From: JAZBPO01 sp963691775
GTDB lineage: Bacteria > Pseudomonadota > Gammaproteobacteria > Pseudomonadales > Azotimanducaceae
Assembly: GCA_963691775.1 (NCBI GenBank)
Contig: OY829369.1
Span: forward strand, 558,001-622,000
Length of the DNA stretch: 64,000 bases
Direction: 5' to 3'
Made by a program: the position numbers and the translations under genes. How positions within the stretch are numbered: position 1 is the first letter of the stretch; each line of letters opens with the position of its first letter. This document shows, piece by piece, positions 1 to 7,255 of the stretch. A model generated the notes under the pieces. It had not been told where the DNA came from and made no database searches. It was given only the letters and a program-made list of their open reading frames with translations.

Positions 1-252
1 GAACGCACCACCGTCGAAATCCCCGCCGAACTGTCCGGCAAACTGCTCCGCGATCTGATAGCCCGCGCTGTAGCTGACCTTGCCCTCGGCCGATGTCGGC
101 GCCTCAGGCACGGCGGCGGCCGCTTCCGGCTCAGCGGTTGCTGCACCCGCAGAATCCGCGGGCTGTTCGCAGGCTGCGAGCAATGCCAGGCAGGCAATGG
201 AAACACTGGCGCGCAGGGTCCGGGACGGCGATCCGTCTCGTCGATAAGGCAT
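1..252 (-). CDS. FKBP-type peptidyl-prolyl isomerase, lipoprotein (partial, N-terminal part)
   Basis: Only the first 84 codons lie in the window; the rest continues left of base 1. The start ATG is at 252. The N-terminus is basic, then hydrophobic, and ends in a lipobox (LLAAC, Cys about residue 28), so it is a predicted lipoprotein. A low-complexity Ala/Glu/Pro linker follows. The segment KVSYSAGYQIAEQF then matches the helical dimerisation domain that precedes the FKBP catalytic domain in FkpA/Mip-type isomerases, which assist folding in the periplasm or at the outer membrane. The catalytic domain itself is not visible. It is divergent from the tail-specific protease gene, another envelope quality-control function. 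Confidence 0.82.
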   Translation of the reverse strand, partial: MPYRRDGSPSRTLRASVSIACLALLAACEQPADSAGAATAEPEAAAAVPEAPTSAEGKVSYSAGYQIAEQFAGQFGGDFDGGAF

Positions 253-333
253 GAAGTCCTCCGATGGCGTCTGGTCGCGCACGAACGTGGCCCGAGGGGC
301 CGCGAGGCCTCCATGAGGGCCCTTGTGCGCTGG

Positions 334-366
334 TTGCGTGCCGCGAACGGCGCTGCCTACTATACC
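334..366 (+). promoter_or_regulatory. Possible promoter of the tail-specific protease gene
   Basis: TTGCGT (334-339) and TACTAT (358-363) are separated by 18 bases and resemble -35 and -10 boxes. They lie about 140 bases upstream of the chosen start, in the 255-base gap between divergent genes. This is a match by eye only. Confidence 0.3.
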
Positions 367-507
367 TACGTCATCTTTCCTTGGCTGTGCCCTGCTAGCA
401 CCACACTCAGCGCGGGCCTTGGGGAACTGCCCCGCCACGCCGCCGTCGAAGTCTCACTGACCGCGACCATGCGCGTGGCGCCGACGTCATGCCGAAGGGA
501 GGCATAC

Positions 508-2766
508 ATGCCGATCTCCGCCGTACGCTTCATGCGTGCATTCATCCCCCTGGCGCTGCTCACCGCAGCCGCCACGCACGCAATCACGATCGAGACGGCG
601 CCGGGCACGCCCCTCGAACCCCTGGACGTGCATCCGCGCACGAGCATCAACGTCGTGGAGCAGCTCGCACGGCATCACTACGTACGCCGCTCGATTGACG
701 ATGATCTCTCCAGCGCCGTCTTCGACCGCTATCTCGCCATGCTCGACCCGCAGCGCTCCTATTTTCTGGAACGCGACGTCGCTGCCTTCGAGAAATACCG
801 CTACGTCATAGACGATGCTTTGAAGCGCGGTGATCTCGACCCCGCCTTCGAGGTTTTCAATCGCTACCATGAAATTCTCGTGGACCGCCTCGAGCACGTC
901 GTGACATTGCTGAACGCCGGCCTCTCCGACTGGGAGTTCGAGACGGCGGAATCGCTTGAGGTCGATCGCTCTGAAGCTCAGTGGCTCACCACCGAAGCGG
1001 AACGGGATGATCTCTGGCGCCGTCGCCTCAAGGCGAATGCACTCGCCATGCGCCTCAACGACAAGGACATGGACGAGATCACGGAGGTCCTCCTTAAGCG
1101 CTACCGCAATCGCCTGCATCGGGCAACGCAGACCAAGTCCGAAGACGCCTTCCAGGTCTACATGAATGCGGTCGCGACCTCCTATGACCCCCACACGCAG
1201 TATTTTTCGCCGCGCACGAGCGAGAACTTCAATATCAACATGTCGCTGTCACTGGAGGGCATCGGCGCCGTCCTCCGTACAGAGGATGAGTACACGACTG
1301 TTGTGCGGCTTGTGCCGGCGGGACCCGCGGAAAAAAGTAATCTCATCGGTCCCGAGGACAGGATCACATCCGTCGCGCAGGGGTCGGAGGGTGAGTTCGT
1401 GGACGTCGTCGGCTGGCGCCTGGATGACGTCGTGGACCTGATTCGCGGACCCGCAGGTTCGGTCGTGCGCCTGGAGGTCGTCCACGACGGCGAGGAAGCC
1501 TCGGGCAAGAGCGAGTTCATTTCGCTCACCCGCGAAGCGGTCAAGCTCGAGGAGCAGTCGGCGAAATCGAGAGTCATCGAGATCGAACGCAACGGCAGGG
1601 CCCATCGGATTGGCGTCATCGACCTTCCCACTTTCTATATCGACTTCAAGGCACAGCAGGAAGGCGACCCTGAGTACAAGAGCACGACGCGCGACGTGCG
1701 CCGCCTGATCGAGGAACTCGAGAAGGAAGACATCGATGGCCTCGTGATCGATCTGCGCAACAACGGTGGCGGCTCCCTGCAGGAAGCCAATGCGCTGACC
1801 GGCCTGTTCATAAAGGCCGGGCCGACCGTGCAGATTCGGAGCGCCTCCGGCCGCGTCGACCTGTTCAACGACGAGGACGGCGAAGTCGCCTGGGACGGCC
1901 CCCTGGCGGTGCTCGTCAATCGCCTTTCCGCATCCGCGTCGGAAATCTTCGCCGGCGCGATCCAGGACTATCAGCGCGGACTGATCATCGGCGGCCAGAC
2001 CTTCGGCAAGGGCACGGTGCAGACGCTGATCCCGCTCAATCGCGGACAGTTGAAGATGACCCAGGCCAAGTTCTATCGGGTGTCCGGCCAGAGCACGCAG
2101 CACCAGGGCATCATTCCCGATATCGAGTATCCAGAGCTCTACGACCACGAAGAGATCGGCGAATCGACGCTCGATGATGCACTGCCCTGGGACGTGATTC
2201 GCCCAACGCGCTTCCGCCGCGCAGAGCCGCTGGCGCCACTCCTGTCCATGCTCGAACACCGCCATGAAGCGCGCGTGGAGGACGATCCGGAGTTCGAGTA
2301 CATCGAGCGACTGCTTGAACGAAATCGTGAGCGCAATGCGCGCACGACCATCTCCCTGTCCGAGACCGCTCGCCGGACGGAGCAGGAAGAAGATGATGCT
2401 TGGCGCCTGGCACTCGAGAACACGCGGCGCGTAGCACTCGGCGAAGCACCTCTCGCCAGCCTCGACGAACTCGACGAGGACGAGGACGAGGACAACGACG
2501 CTGCAGACGACATTCCTGCCCAGGCCGATGCCTCGATCGCCGCCGGGAACGCAGACATTCTCGTACCGGGGGACGACCTGGCGCCCGATGCTGCCGACGA
2601 GTCCACCGAGCCCATGGCAACGGACGGCGAAGCCGAAACGGAAGACGACGAGCCAGACGCCCTGCTCGTCGAGAGCGGGCAGATCCTGCTCGACTACATC
2701 ACGCTGGCGCAAAGCGTCGCGGAGGTGGACGCCGCAGGCGAGCGCGACCGCACGGCGACCAACTGA
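508..2766 (+). CDS. prc: Carboxy-terminal processing protease (tail-specific protease Prc)
   Basis: Periplasmic serine protease of family S41 that degrades proteins from their C-termini. The ATG at 508 is chosen because GAAGGGAGG lies just upstream and a signal peptide (FIPLALLTAAATHA) follows; the frame is open further upstream, to 313, without such signals. Order: N-terminal helical region, PDZ domain with the VRLVPAGPAEKS loop, then the protease core. By alignment to the E. coli Ser-Lys dyad spacing of 25, the catalytic pair is S476 (in SASASEIF) and K501 (in TFGKGTVQ). The gammaproteobacterial-type C-terminal domain follows. Unusually, about 80 very acidic residues (runs of Asp/Glu) are inserted before the final helix QILLDYITL. 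The product is 752 residues, longer than E. coli Prc (about 680). A strong terminator follows. Confidence 0.93.
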   Translation: MPISAVRFMRAFIPLALLTAAATHAITIETAPGTPLEPLDVHPRTSINVVEQLARHHYVRRSIDDDLSSAVFDRYLAMLDPQRSYFLERDVAAFEKYRYVIDDALKRGDLDPAFEVFNRYHEILVDRLEHVVTLLNAGLSDWEFETAESLEVDRSEAQWLTTEAERDDLWRRRLKANALAMRLNDKDMDEITEVLLKRYRNRLHRATQTKSEDAFQVYMNAVATSYDPHTQYFSPRTSENFNINMSLSLEGIGAVLRTEDEYTTVVRLVPAGPAEKSNLIGPEDRITSVAQGSEGEFVDVVGWRLDDVVDLIRGPAGSVVRLEVVHDGEEASGKSEFISLTREAVKLEEQSAKSRVIEIERNGRAHRIGVIDLPTFYIDFKAQQEGDPEYKSTTRDVRRLIEELEKEDIDGLVIDLRNNGGGSLQEANALTGLFIKAGPTVQIRSASGRVDLFNDEDGEVAWDGPLAVLVNRLSASASEIFAGAIQDYQRGLIIGGQTFGKGTVQTLIPLNRGQLKMTQAKFYRVSGQSTQHQGIIPDIEYPELYDHEEIGESTLDDALPWDVIRPTRFRRAEPLAPLLSMLEHRHEARVEDDPEFEYIERLLERNRERNARTTISLSETARRTEQEEDDAWRLALENTRRVALGEAPLASLDELDEDEDEDNDAADDIPAQADASIAAGNADILVPGDDLAPDAADESTEPMATDGEAETEDDEPDALLVESGQILLDYITLAQSVAEVDAAGERDRTATN

Positions 2767-2782
2767 GCCCGCGCATTCCTTG

Positions 2783-2817
2783 AACGCCGCGGTCCGGCAT
2801 GGGGCCGCGGCGTTTTC
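2783..2817 (+). terminator. Rho-independent terminator after prc
   Basis: AACGCCGCGG (2783-2792) and CCGCGGCGTT (2805-2814) form a perfect 10-bp stem around a 12-base loop, followed by a short T run. It lies 17 bases after the protease stop codon and before the ribosome binding site of the next gene. Confidence 0.8.
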
Positions 2818-2839
2818 GTATCCAGGAGGGGGAAAGAAC

Positions 2840-4390
2840 GTGCACCCAGGCATTCATGCGGCAGCGAATCCAGACAAGCCCGCCTTCGTGTTTCCAGCAC
2901 GCGGCGCCACCGTCACCTATCGCGACCTCGAAGAAGGCTCTAACCGAGCCGCTCACCTTTTCCGGTCCATGGGATTGGGGATTGGTGATCACATCGCCAT
3001 CATGATGGAGAACCATCCGGCCTTCTTCGTCCTGTGCTGGGCCGCGCAGCGCGCGGGGCTCTACTACACGGCGATCAGCTATCGCCTGCAGGAAGAGGAG
3101 GTCGCTTACATCGTCGAGGACTGCGGCGCAAAAGCATTCATCACGACCTATGCACAGCGCGAGATCTCCTCACGACTGATCAGCCGGCTCGGCGCCGACG
3201 TAAGCCCGTTCATGCTCGACGGCACGATCGCCGGCTTCGAGAGGTGGGAGGACGCAGTTGCCGGCCAGCCGCACACGCCGATTGCCGATGAAACCGAAGG
3301 CGCGGACATGCTCTATTCGTCCGGAACCACCGGGCGGCCCAAAGGTATAAAAGTGCCCCTTTCAGGGTCAGCGCTCGGCGAACAGGCCGCCATGCTCGGC
3401 CTTGTAACCGCGCTGTACGGCATGGATGCGGACGTACGCTATCTGTCACCCGCGCCGCTCTATCACGCAGCCCCCCTGCGCTACAACATGGCCGTTTCGC
3501 GGCTTGGCGGCACGTCGTTTGTCATGGAGCGATTCGAGCCGGAAGCCGCCCTCGAACTGATTCAGGAAGAAGCGCTCACGCACGCTCAGTTCGTGCCGAC
3601 GATGTTCGTGCGCATGCTCAAACTTCCGGAGGAAGTGCGCTTGCGCTACGACGTCTCGTCGCTGAAGGTCGCCATCCATGCGGCGGCACCCTGCCCCGTA
3701 GAGGTCAAGCAGCAGATGATGGACTGGTGGGGACCTGTCATTCACGAGTATTACGCGGGCACGGAAGGCAACGGGTTCTGCGCGGTCGGCCCGGAAGATT
3801 GGCTGACGCACCCGGGCACGGTCGGTCGGCCGCTCATCGGGGAGATTCACGTCTGCAACGACGACGGTGTGGAAGTCCCCCAGGGCGAGGTCGGCACCAT
3901 TTTCTTTGGCGGCGGCGGTGAGTTCGTCTACCACAACGACCCGGGCAAGACGGAAGACACCAAGCATCCGAGCGAGCGCGGCTGGACCACGCTCGGGGAC
4001 ATGGGCTACGTCGACGCAGAAGGTTTCCTGTATCTCACAGACCGCAAGACCTTCATGATCATCTCGGGCGGCGTGAACATCTATCCGCAGGAGATCGAGA
4101 ACCTCCTGATCACGCATCCGAGGGTCGCCGATGTCGCCGTATTCGGGGTGCCGAACGCGGAATTCGGCGAAGAGGTGAAGGCGGTCATAGAACCGGCGGA
4201 CTGGGGCGCGCACGACGACGCCCTCGCAGAAGAGCTCATCACCTACTGCCGGGAGCGACTTTCGCACGTGAAGTGCCCGCGCAGCGTCGACTTCATGGAA
4301 GCGTTGCCGAGACATCCAACGGGCAAGCTCTACAAGCGCCTGCTTCGAGACAAGTACTGGGAGGGGCACGGCGCCTCCCGGATTCTATAG
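2840..4390 (+). CDS. AMP-binding acyl-CoA synthetase (fatty-acyl-CoA ligase type)
   Basis: ANL-superfamily enzyme expected to adenylate a carboxylic acid and load it on CoA. The GTG at 2840 is chosen because GGAGGGGGA lies 7-15 bases upstream and the protein then begins at the usual place for the family (HPGIHAAANPDKPAFV); the frame is open into prc. Core motifs: LYSSGTTGRPKGIK (A3 phosphate-binding loop), YYAGTEGNGF, the GDMGYVD hinge region, and C-terminal PTGKLYKR with the catalytic Lys of the C-terminal subdomain. The length of 516 residues is normal. The true substrate cannot be told from sequence. A second synthetase of the same broad family is encoded at 50785-52362. Confidence 0.9.
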   Translation: MHPGIHAAANPDKPAFVFPARGATVTYRDLEEGSNRAAHLFRSMGLGIGDHIAIMMENHPAFFVLCWAAQRAGLYYTAISYRLQEEEVAYIVEDCGAKAFITTYAQREISSRLISRLGADVSPFMLDGTIAGFERWEDAVAGQPHTPIADETEGADMLYSSGTTGRPKGIKVPLSGSALGEQAAMLGLVTALYGMDADVRYLSPAPLYHAAPLRYNMAVSRLGGTSFVMERFEPEAALELIQEEALTHAQFVPTMFVRMLKLPEEVRLRYDVSSLKVAIHAAAPCPVEVKQQMMDWWGPVIHEYYAGTEGNGFCAVGPEDWLTHPGTVGRPLIGEIHVCNDDGVEVPQGEVGTIFFGGGGEFVYHNDPGKTEDTKHPSERGWTTLGDMGYVDAEGFLYLTDRKTFMIISGGVNIYPQEIENLLITHPRVADVAVFGVPNAEFGEEVKAVIEPADWGAHDDALAEELITYCRERLSHVKCPRSVDFMEALPRHPTGKLYKRLLRDKYWEGHGASRIL

Positions 4391-4423
4391 CGCCCTTCTG
4401 CTAACGGGACCGAGGGGGCACGC

Positions 4424-4459
4424 CTGCGCGCAGGATCGGGCATCCATTTCTGCGCGCAG
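4424..4459. repeat. Two copies of a 10-bp palindrome, CTGCGCGCAG
   Basis: The self-complementary decamer CTGCGCGCAG occurs at 4424-4433 and again at 4450-4459, 26 bases apart start to start, between the acyl-CoA synthetase stop and the Sel1-repeat gene. It could be a paired operator or a weak hairpin. No function is known. Confidence 0.4.
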
Positions 4460-4526
4460 GGCCTTCAGCATGAAGATCTTCGCGCTACCATCCGTTGCCA
4501 ACACAGATCGAGGCCATCGGAGCACC

Positions 4527-5246
4527 ATGCCCGTGACGTCCCTGACTCGTGTGGCGCGTTGCGCCGCCCTCTTCCAGCTTGCAACCGTGTCCGTGCAGGC
4601 TGCATGGGACGTTGGCACAGCAGGCACCGAGGCCTGCCTTGCCGCGGTGGAGGCGAACGACCTTGTGGCGGCACAGGCAACGTGTCGCACGGGTTCAGAT
4701 GCAGACCTGAACGCGGTCGACGCGTTCAATCTCGCGCTGCTCATGCACGACGCAGCACCCGTCCAGGCGCGCTCGCTGCTTGAGCGCGCCGCTGACGCCG
4801 GGCTTGCAGAAGCTGACCACGTCCTCGGCAATCTGCGTCTCGACGAGGACGCCCAGGCGGACGGGATCGCCCGACTGGAGCGAGCGGCGCGGGCGGGCCT
4901 CGCCCTTGCTCAATACGACCTCGCCACGGCGCTTCTGGAGCGCGGCGACGAGGGAGATCCGGCGTCCGCAGCGCGCTGGTACGGCTGGGCGGCTGCCGGG
5001 GGCGACGAAGCGGCTCGCTACAATCTGGGCGTGCTCATGCTGTCGGGTCGACTCGGCGATAGTCGACCGCTCTGGGCCTGGGCCTGGTTCTCGAGCATAG
5101 AGGCCCTCTCCGGGCACGATGAAGTCCGGCGCCTCGCCCGCGAGCTGGGCGAGCAGATGAATGCGGAGCAGCGCGCACGGGCGCATGACCACCTCACCGC
5201 GATTCAAGCCGATCCTGCGGCGGCGGCGGCGGCAGCGGCCTCGTGA
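4527..5246 (+). CDS. Secreted Sel1-like repeat protein
   Basis: The ATG at 4527 is preferred over the in-frame ATG at 4470. It has a ribosome site (CGGAG), and the product then starts with a clean signal peptide ending SVQA. The mature part (about 215 residues) is a set of Sel1-like helical repeats, for example LEADHVLGNLRLDE-like and ARWYGWAAAGGDEAARYNLG units with the typical A-x-Y-x-L/G pattern. Such proteins act as periplasmic protein-protein scaffolds. The tail ends in a poly-Ala tract encoded by GCG/GCA repeats. Its stop overlaps the GTG start of the MscS gene by 4 bases, so the two are translationally coupled. Confidence 0.8.
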   Translation: MPVTSLTRVARCAALFQLATVSVQAAWDVGTAGTEACLAAVEANDLVAAQATCRTGSDADLNAVDAFNLALLMHDAAPVQARSLLERAADAGLAEADHVLGNLRLDEDAQADGIARLERAARAGLALAQYDLATALLERGDEGDPASAARWYGWAAAGGDEAARYNLGVLMLSGRLGDSRPLWAWAWFSSIEALSGHDEVRRLARELGEQMNAEQRARAHDHLTAIQADPAAAAAAAAS

Positions 5247-6313
5247 ACGAGCTCGCACCCTGGAATGATCTGCTCCGCCTGGGCCTCACGCTCTTCGGTT
5301 GCGTGGCGGCCCTCGCGATCGTCCGCCGCCTACCGGTCCGGCAGGAGGACTCAGACCATCCGCACGCGGGCTACTTCAGACGCCAGCTGGTAACGGTCGT
5401 CGGCGGCGTATTCGCTGTGGTGCTCGTTATCATCGCGCTGCCCGTCGCCTCGGAACTCCGCGGCCAGCTCCTCAGCCTGTTCGGTCTGGCGATCACCGCA
5501 CTGCTCACGCTCTCCGGTACGACCTTTGTTTCGAACGCCATGGCGGGGCTCATGCTGCGTTCCCTCGCGAACTTTCGCGCCGGCGACTTTCTGCGCGTCG
5601 AGGGCCACTTCGGTCGGGTCACGGAGCGCGGTCTGCTGCATACAGAGATTCAGACCGAAGACCGCGACCTCGTGACGCTCCCCAATCTGTACCTCATTAC
5701 CCAGCCCGTCCGCGTGGTGCACGCCTCCGGGACGCTCGTGACCTGCTCTCTCTCGCTCGGCTATGACCTCCCCCGCAACCGCGTGACAGCTGCCCTGGAA
5801 CAAGCCGCCCTCGACGCAGATCTTGGCGAACCTTTCGTACAGGTCGTCGGCCTTGGCGATTACAGCGTCAGCTATCGCGTCTGCGGATTCCTCGAAGACG
5901 TCCGCACGCTCGTATCGGCGCGCGCTCGCCTGAACGCCTGCGCGCTAGACGCCCTTCACGGCGCAGGCATCGAGATTGTCTCGCCGACCTACGTCAGCCA
6001 GCGCATCCTGCCGCCGGATACGGCGGTGCGCCCGCCTGCGGCGCCGCCACCGCATGCGACAGACACCTTGGCCCATTCAGCGTCCGACAGCGATCGGATC
6101 ATGTTTGAAAAAGCAGAGACGGCGGCGCGGTTCACGGAACTCAAGGAAGAGCGCCGGCGCCTGCAGGCGGAGATCAGTCTGCTCGAGGCTGACGGCGAAG
6201 CAACCTCCGGCATGGACGCGCGCAGACACCGTCTCGAACTGGGACTGCGGCAGCGTCAGCTCGCGGCGCTCGACGCCGTGCTGGAGGAAATCGGAGAAGG
6301 CGGCGCGGACTGA
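5243..6313 (+). CDS. Mechanosensitive ion channel, MscS family
   Basis: Inner-membrane MscS-type channel of 356 residues starting at a GTG that overlaps the previous stop codon (GTGA). There are three predicted transmembrane segments: residues about 5-25, 45-65 and the pore-lining helix with FGLAITALLTLSGTTFVSN. The MscS beta domain follows (FRAGDFLRVEG, then the DLVTLPNLYLI stretch). The C-terminus is not the usual MscS cap. It is a Pro/Ala-rich linker and a charged heptad-like coiled coil (ELKEERRRLQAEISLLEAD). The gene probably functions in osmotic release; the partner role of the Sel1 protein upstream is inference from coupling. Confidence 0.85.
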   Translation: MNELAPWNDLLRLGLTLFGCVAALAIVRRLPVRQEDSDHPHAGYFRRQLVTVVGGVFAVVLVIIALPVASELRGQLLSLFGLAITALLTLSGTTFVSNAMAGLMLRSLANFRAGDFLRVEGHFGRVTERGLLHTEIQTEDRDLVTLPNLYLITQPVRVVHASGTLVTCSLSLGYDLPRNRVTAALEQAALDADLGEPFVQVVGLGDYSVSYRVCGFLEDVRTLVSARARLNACALDALHGAGIEIVSPTYVSQRILPPDTAVRPPAAPPPHATDTLAHSASDSDRIMFEKAETAARFTELKEERRRLQAEISLLEADGEATSGMDARRHRLELGLRQRQLAALDAVLEEIGEGGAD

Positions 6314-6377
6314 GCCACCCTTTGGCCCGTGCTACGCTGTGGCGCACATGGGCATCGAAAGACACGCAGGATTCGCG

Positions 6378-6683
6378 ATGACCCTCTCCGAATTGAAGCG
6401 CCGCGTCGCGCGCGGCGAGCAGCACGAACCCGAGATTCATTCCGTGGAAGGCGTCGTCTACGTCGTACACGTCGCGGACGACGTGCTCACCCCCGCAGGC
6501 GATTCAAAGGCGCTGCGCTTTCCGAGCCTTTTCGCCGCGAGCCGGGCGCTGGGCAAGGCAGGATTGGAGCGAGGCTGGCTGGTGCACGCGTCTCCCTATG
6601 ACGAGATGGTGGGCCGCCCGGATGAGGCCGATCCTCGTCCGGCGCCTCTCCGGACTCCGGTCGCGTTCGGCGCCGAGGCGTGA
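6378..6683 (+). CDS. Small conserved protein, resembles DUF6482-type
   Basis: A 101-residue cytosolic protein. The ATG at 6378 has GCAGGA seven bases upstream; an earlier in-frame ATG at 6348 lacks a ribosome site. It has the pattern of small gammaproteobacterial proteins that begin with LSELKRRVARGE, then a beta-rich stretch (HSVEGVVYVVHVADD), then LRFPSLFAASRALGKAG. No catalytic motif is visible. The assignment to DUF6482 is from memory of the pattern. It overlaps the next gene by 4 bases (GTGA). Confidence 0.6.
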   Translation: MTLSELKRRVARGEQHEPEIHSVEGVVYVVHVADDVLTPAGDSKALRFPSLFAASRALGKAGLERGWLVHASPYDEMVGRPDEADPRPAPLRTPVAFGAEA

Positions 6684-7183
6684 GCGGTCGGCATCCGCAG
6701 CCAGATCCGATCGCGCCGGGCGAAGAATCCGTCTGGGAGTATCCGCGCCCGCCACGCCTGGAGTCCGTTGCCGAACGGGTGCGCGTCGAATTCGGGGGCC
6801 GCGTTGTCATCGACACGACGCGAGCGCTGCGCATGCTCGAGACCAGTCATCCACCGACGTTCTACCTTCCGTTCGAGGATGCTGACCCGGATGCTTTTCA
6901 GCCCTGCCTCGGGCGTTCGTTCTGCGAATGGAAGGGCGTGGCAGAGTACTTCGACGTGTTCGCAGACGGCGCCCGCGCCCCCCGCTGTGCCTGGCGCTAC
7001 CCCGCACCCACCGCCGAGTACGCTGCGCTCGCTGGCCATCTCTCGCTCTATGCGGGCCCCATGGACGCCTGCTGGGTCGGGGACCACCGTGTGACGCCAC
7101 AGCCTGGACAGTTCTACGGAGGCTGGATCACGCCCGGTATTCGCGGCCCTTTCAAGGGTGAGCCCGGGACGGAGTTCTGGTGA
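6680..7183 (+). CDS. DUF427 domain protein
   Basis: A 167-residue protein that matches DUF427 along its whole length: RVRVEFGGRVVIDTTRA, then ETSHPPTFYLPFEDAD, CEWKGVAEYFDV, and the C-terminal GWITPGIRGPFKGEPGT. The GTG start overlaps the previous stop. DUF427 proteins are small beta-rich single-domain proteins of unknown biochemical function, common in bacteria and fungi. The 4-bp overlap implies co-translation with the small protein upstream. Confidence 0.88.
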   Translation: MSGRHPQPDPIAPGEESVWEYPRPPRLESVAERVRVEFGGRVVIDTTRALRMLETSHPPTFYLPFEDADPDAFQPCLGRSFCEWKGVAEYFDVFADGARAPRCAWRYPAPTAEYAALAGHLSLYAGPMDACWVGDHRVTPQPGQFYGGWITPGIRGPFKGEPGTEFW

Positions 7184-7196
7184 GCTTCGCCCACGA

Positions 7197-7227
7197 TTGA
7201 AATTCACCCTCTGCGCACAGATATGTG
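7197..7227 (+). promoter_or_regulatory. Possible promoter of lon
   Basis: TTGAAA (7197-7202) lies 17 bases upstream of GATATG (7220-7225), and 59 bases before the lon start codon. The TTGAAA element is also the core of heat-shock (sigma-32) -35 boxes, which would suit lon, but the -10 part does not clearly match the sigma-32 consensus. Confidence 0.35.
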
Positions 7228-7255
7228 AATCATCGGGCAGCGCAGCGAGGCACGA

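Noticed and set aside
313..507. Longer N-terminus for the tail-specific protease (start at 313)
   Set aside because: The extra 65 codons lack a ribosome site and would bury the signal peptide that begins at 508.
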